Of a stretch of 64,000 bases of DNA, positions 62,860 to 64,000 are shown in pieces. The notes under the pieces are model-generated. The model did not search any database. It had not been told where the DNA came from and saw only the letters and a program-made list of their open reading frames with translations. The translations under genes were made by a program, and so were the position numbers. The stretch is from NCBI GenBank assembly GCA_037389465.1, contig JAZARR010000171.1, forward strand, positions 3,224,001 through 3,288,000. Direction: 5' to 3'. The stretch's first letter is position 1; every line of letters begins with the position of its first letter. The stretch comes from Baylisascaris procyonis. Its lineage: Eukaryota; Nematoda; Chromadorea; Rhabditida; Ascarididae.

Positions 62860-64000
62860 TTTACACATTCTCCTTCAGAGACTGCTTAACTTTCTTCATC
62901 GACCATAAGTGGCAATGAGAAAATGAGAAAGCATAACTAAAGACGTTAAATTGTTCCTATACGCACAAGGGACTTTTTAAAGTTTACAATTTCCAACTGG
63001 GCATTTTGGCTGCGACCTAAGAGCGCAATGTTCAAGGTTGCTACCATGGAATGCTTTCCAGATTTATGTTCCCTTAAATAGCACCTGCCACTCGTTTAGC
63101 TAACATTAATAGGACCTAGTATGAATGGAATTTGGTATAGAATTAAAATCGAGTTTCTATACCAGTTGCTCTTTCTTTATGCTAGACGACGATCACTAAA
63201 AAATCTTCTACATAGCTGTATAGATGATGGCATTCTAGCTCGAGTACTTTAAAGTTATTACTTCATTATCGTCTTATAATAAATTATACCGACTTCTTAT
63301 CTATTGATTCCACCTAAACGAATATATATTAACGAAGTTATTGAAATAATTTGCTAATAGATTCGAATGCCTTAGGCTCAAATTAGGAATAATTCATATT
63401 CATAGGAAACCTATCAAAAAGTGAATAAACGCATTCGAACAATTTCAGCTTAAGTGAAGAGAAAAACTAAGACAATGAAGATAAAACTTTACATTAAAAT
63501 TGATTAATTTTTAAACTCGTTGCCATATTTCCAAATATTTGAAATTGGACGGTGAATGGATGAAAAATTTTTTTTTTTGGCATTTGGAAAACTTAGAAAT
63601 AGTTCAGCAAATGATCCCTTTAAGAGAACTAGACGCTTCACATTTTTATCATAACTATATTCATGCTGTCTTGTCCCATATCAGTTATGAATGATATAAA
63701 TAATTAAGTTGTCAAGCCACTTACCCAATTCCATTCAGAAAGAAAACTTATTAAAATTTGCACTTATTCTATAAATGAATTGCTTCAACAATGAGAATGG
63801 TTTGTTGCTATTTTCGATAATGCTGTTATTTTTATCAAATATTTCTTTAAAAGACACCTATCATTGTAAATATATTCTTTATCAAATACCTCAAAAAATA
63901 TAAAATCAGGCCAGGCACTTAGTGTCCCGTTTGGTTGCCACAGAGTAGTTTTCAGTTAAAACTCTTCCTTCTGAAGTCTAATTACATATTGTGAAGTTCA
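62297..64000. other. No gene seen
   Basis: AT-rich 3' flank of the terminal exon, with a (TA)n tract and short chance frames. Confidence 0.4.
62794..62856. repeat. (TA)n microsatellite
   Basis: About 31 TA units, the seventh long TA tract in the window. Confidence 0.95.

Overview
The window reads as AT-rich nuclear DNA of a nematode. The evidence is a complete spliced GPCR of the nematode DMSR/FMRFamide-peptide-receptor type, a secreted C-type lectin, splice sites of the nematode kind (TTTTCAG acceptors, GTAAGT donors, some introns of only 41-46 nt), and a sequence matching 19 of the 22 bases of the conserved nematode spliced leader SL1. Introns of 0.3-2 kb, low gene density, long (TA)n tracts and many short repeats suggest a larger genome than Caenorhabditis, perhaps a parasitic rhabditine. 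Species cannot be named from what I see. Everything here was assembled by hand, joining exons by splice signals and codon phase.

Region 1 (1-11 kb): two minus-strand genes for secreted proteins. The first encodes an 81-residue, nine-cysteine protein (301-2630). The second encodes a 219-residue lectin with a signal peptide, two cysteine modules and a C-type lectin domain with a QPD sugar-binding motif (6523-10811). Between them is a weak candidate for a short secreted peptide.

Region 2 (11-46 kb): sparse, repeat-rich DNA with scattered small gene models. The better ones are a 70-residue secreted protein on the plus strand (18754-19238), a cysteine-containing secreted protein on the minus strand (25250-26004), a plus-strand membrane-like protein (22266-23119) and a short minus-strand protein (27775-28853). 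Several other entries are single coding-like exons. Repeats include a near-perfect 105-bp inverted repeat (19811-20043), a 47-bp minisatellite, a 66-bp direct duplication, a 600-bp GT-rich tract and a locus with two SL1-like cores.

Region 3 (46-51.5 kb): the GPCR gene, six or seven exons on the plus strand. Its cytoplasmic tail seems to depend on one splice: the unspliced reading stops within the donor site.

Region 4 (51.5-64 kb): mostly non-genic. It holds a 71-bp tandem duplication, two GC-rich islands that look like dispersed repeats, a possible LINE C-terminal fragment, and a GC-rich terminal exon of an otherwise unseen gene near 62.2 kb.

The genes do not form an operon or pathway. The recurring theme is small secreted cysteine-containing proteins whose signal peptide is interrupted by an intron, plus one neuropeptide-receptor-like GPCR.
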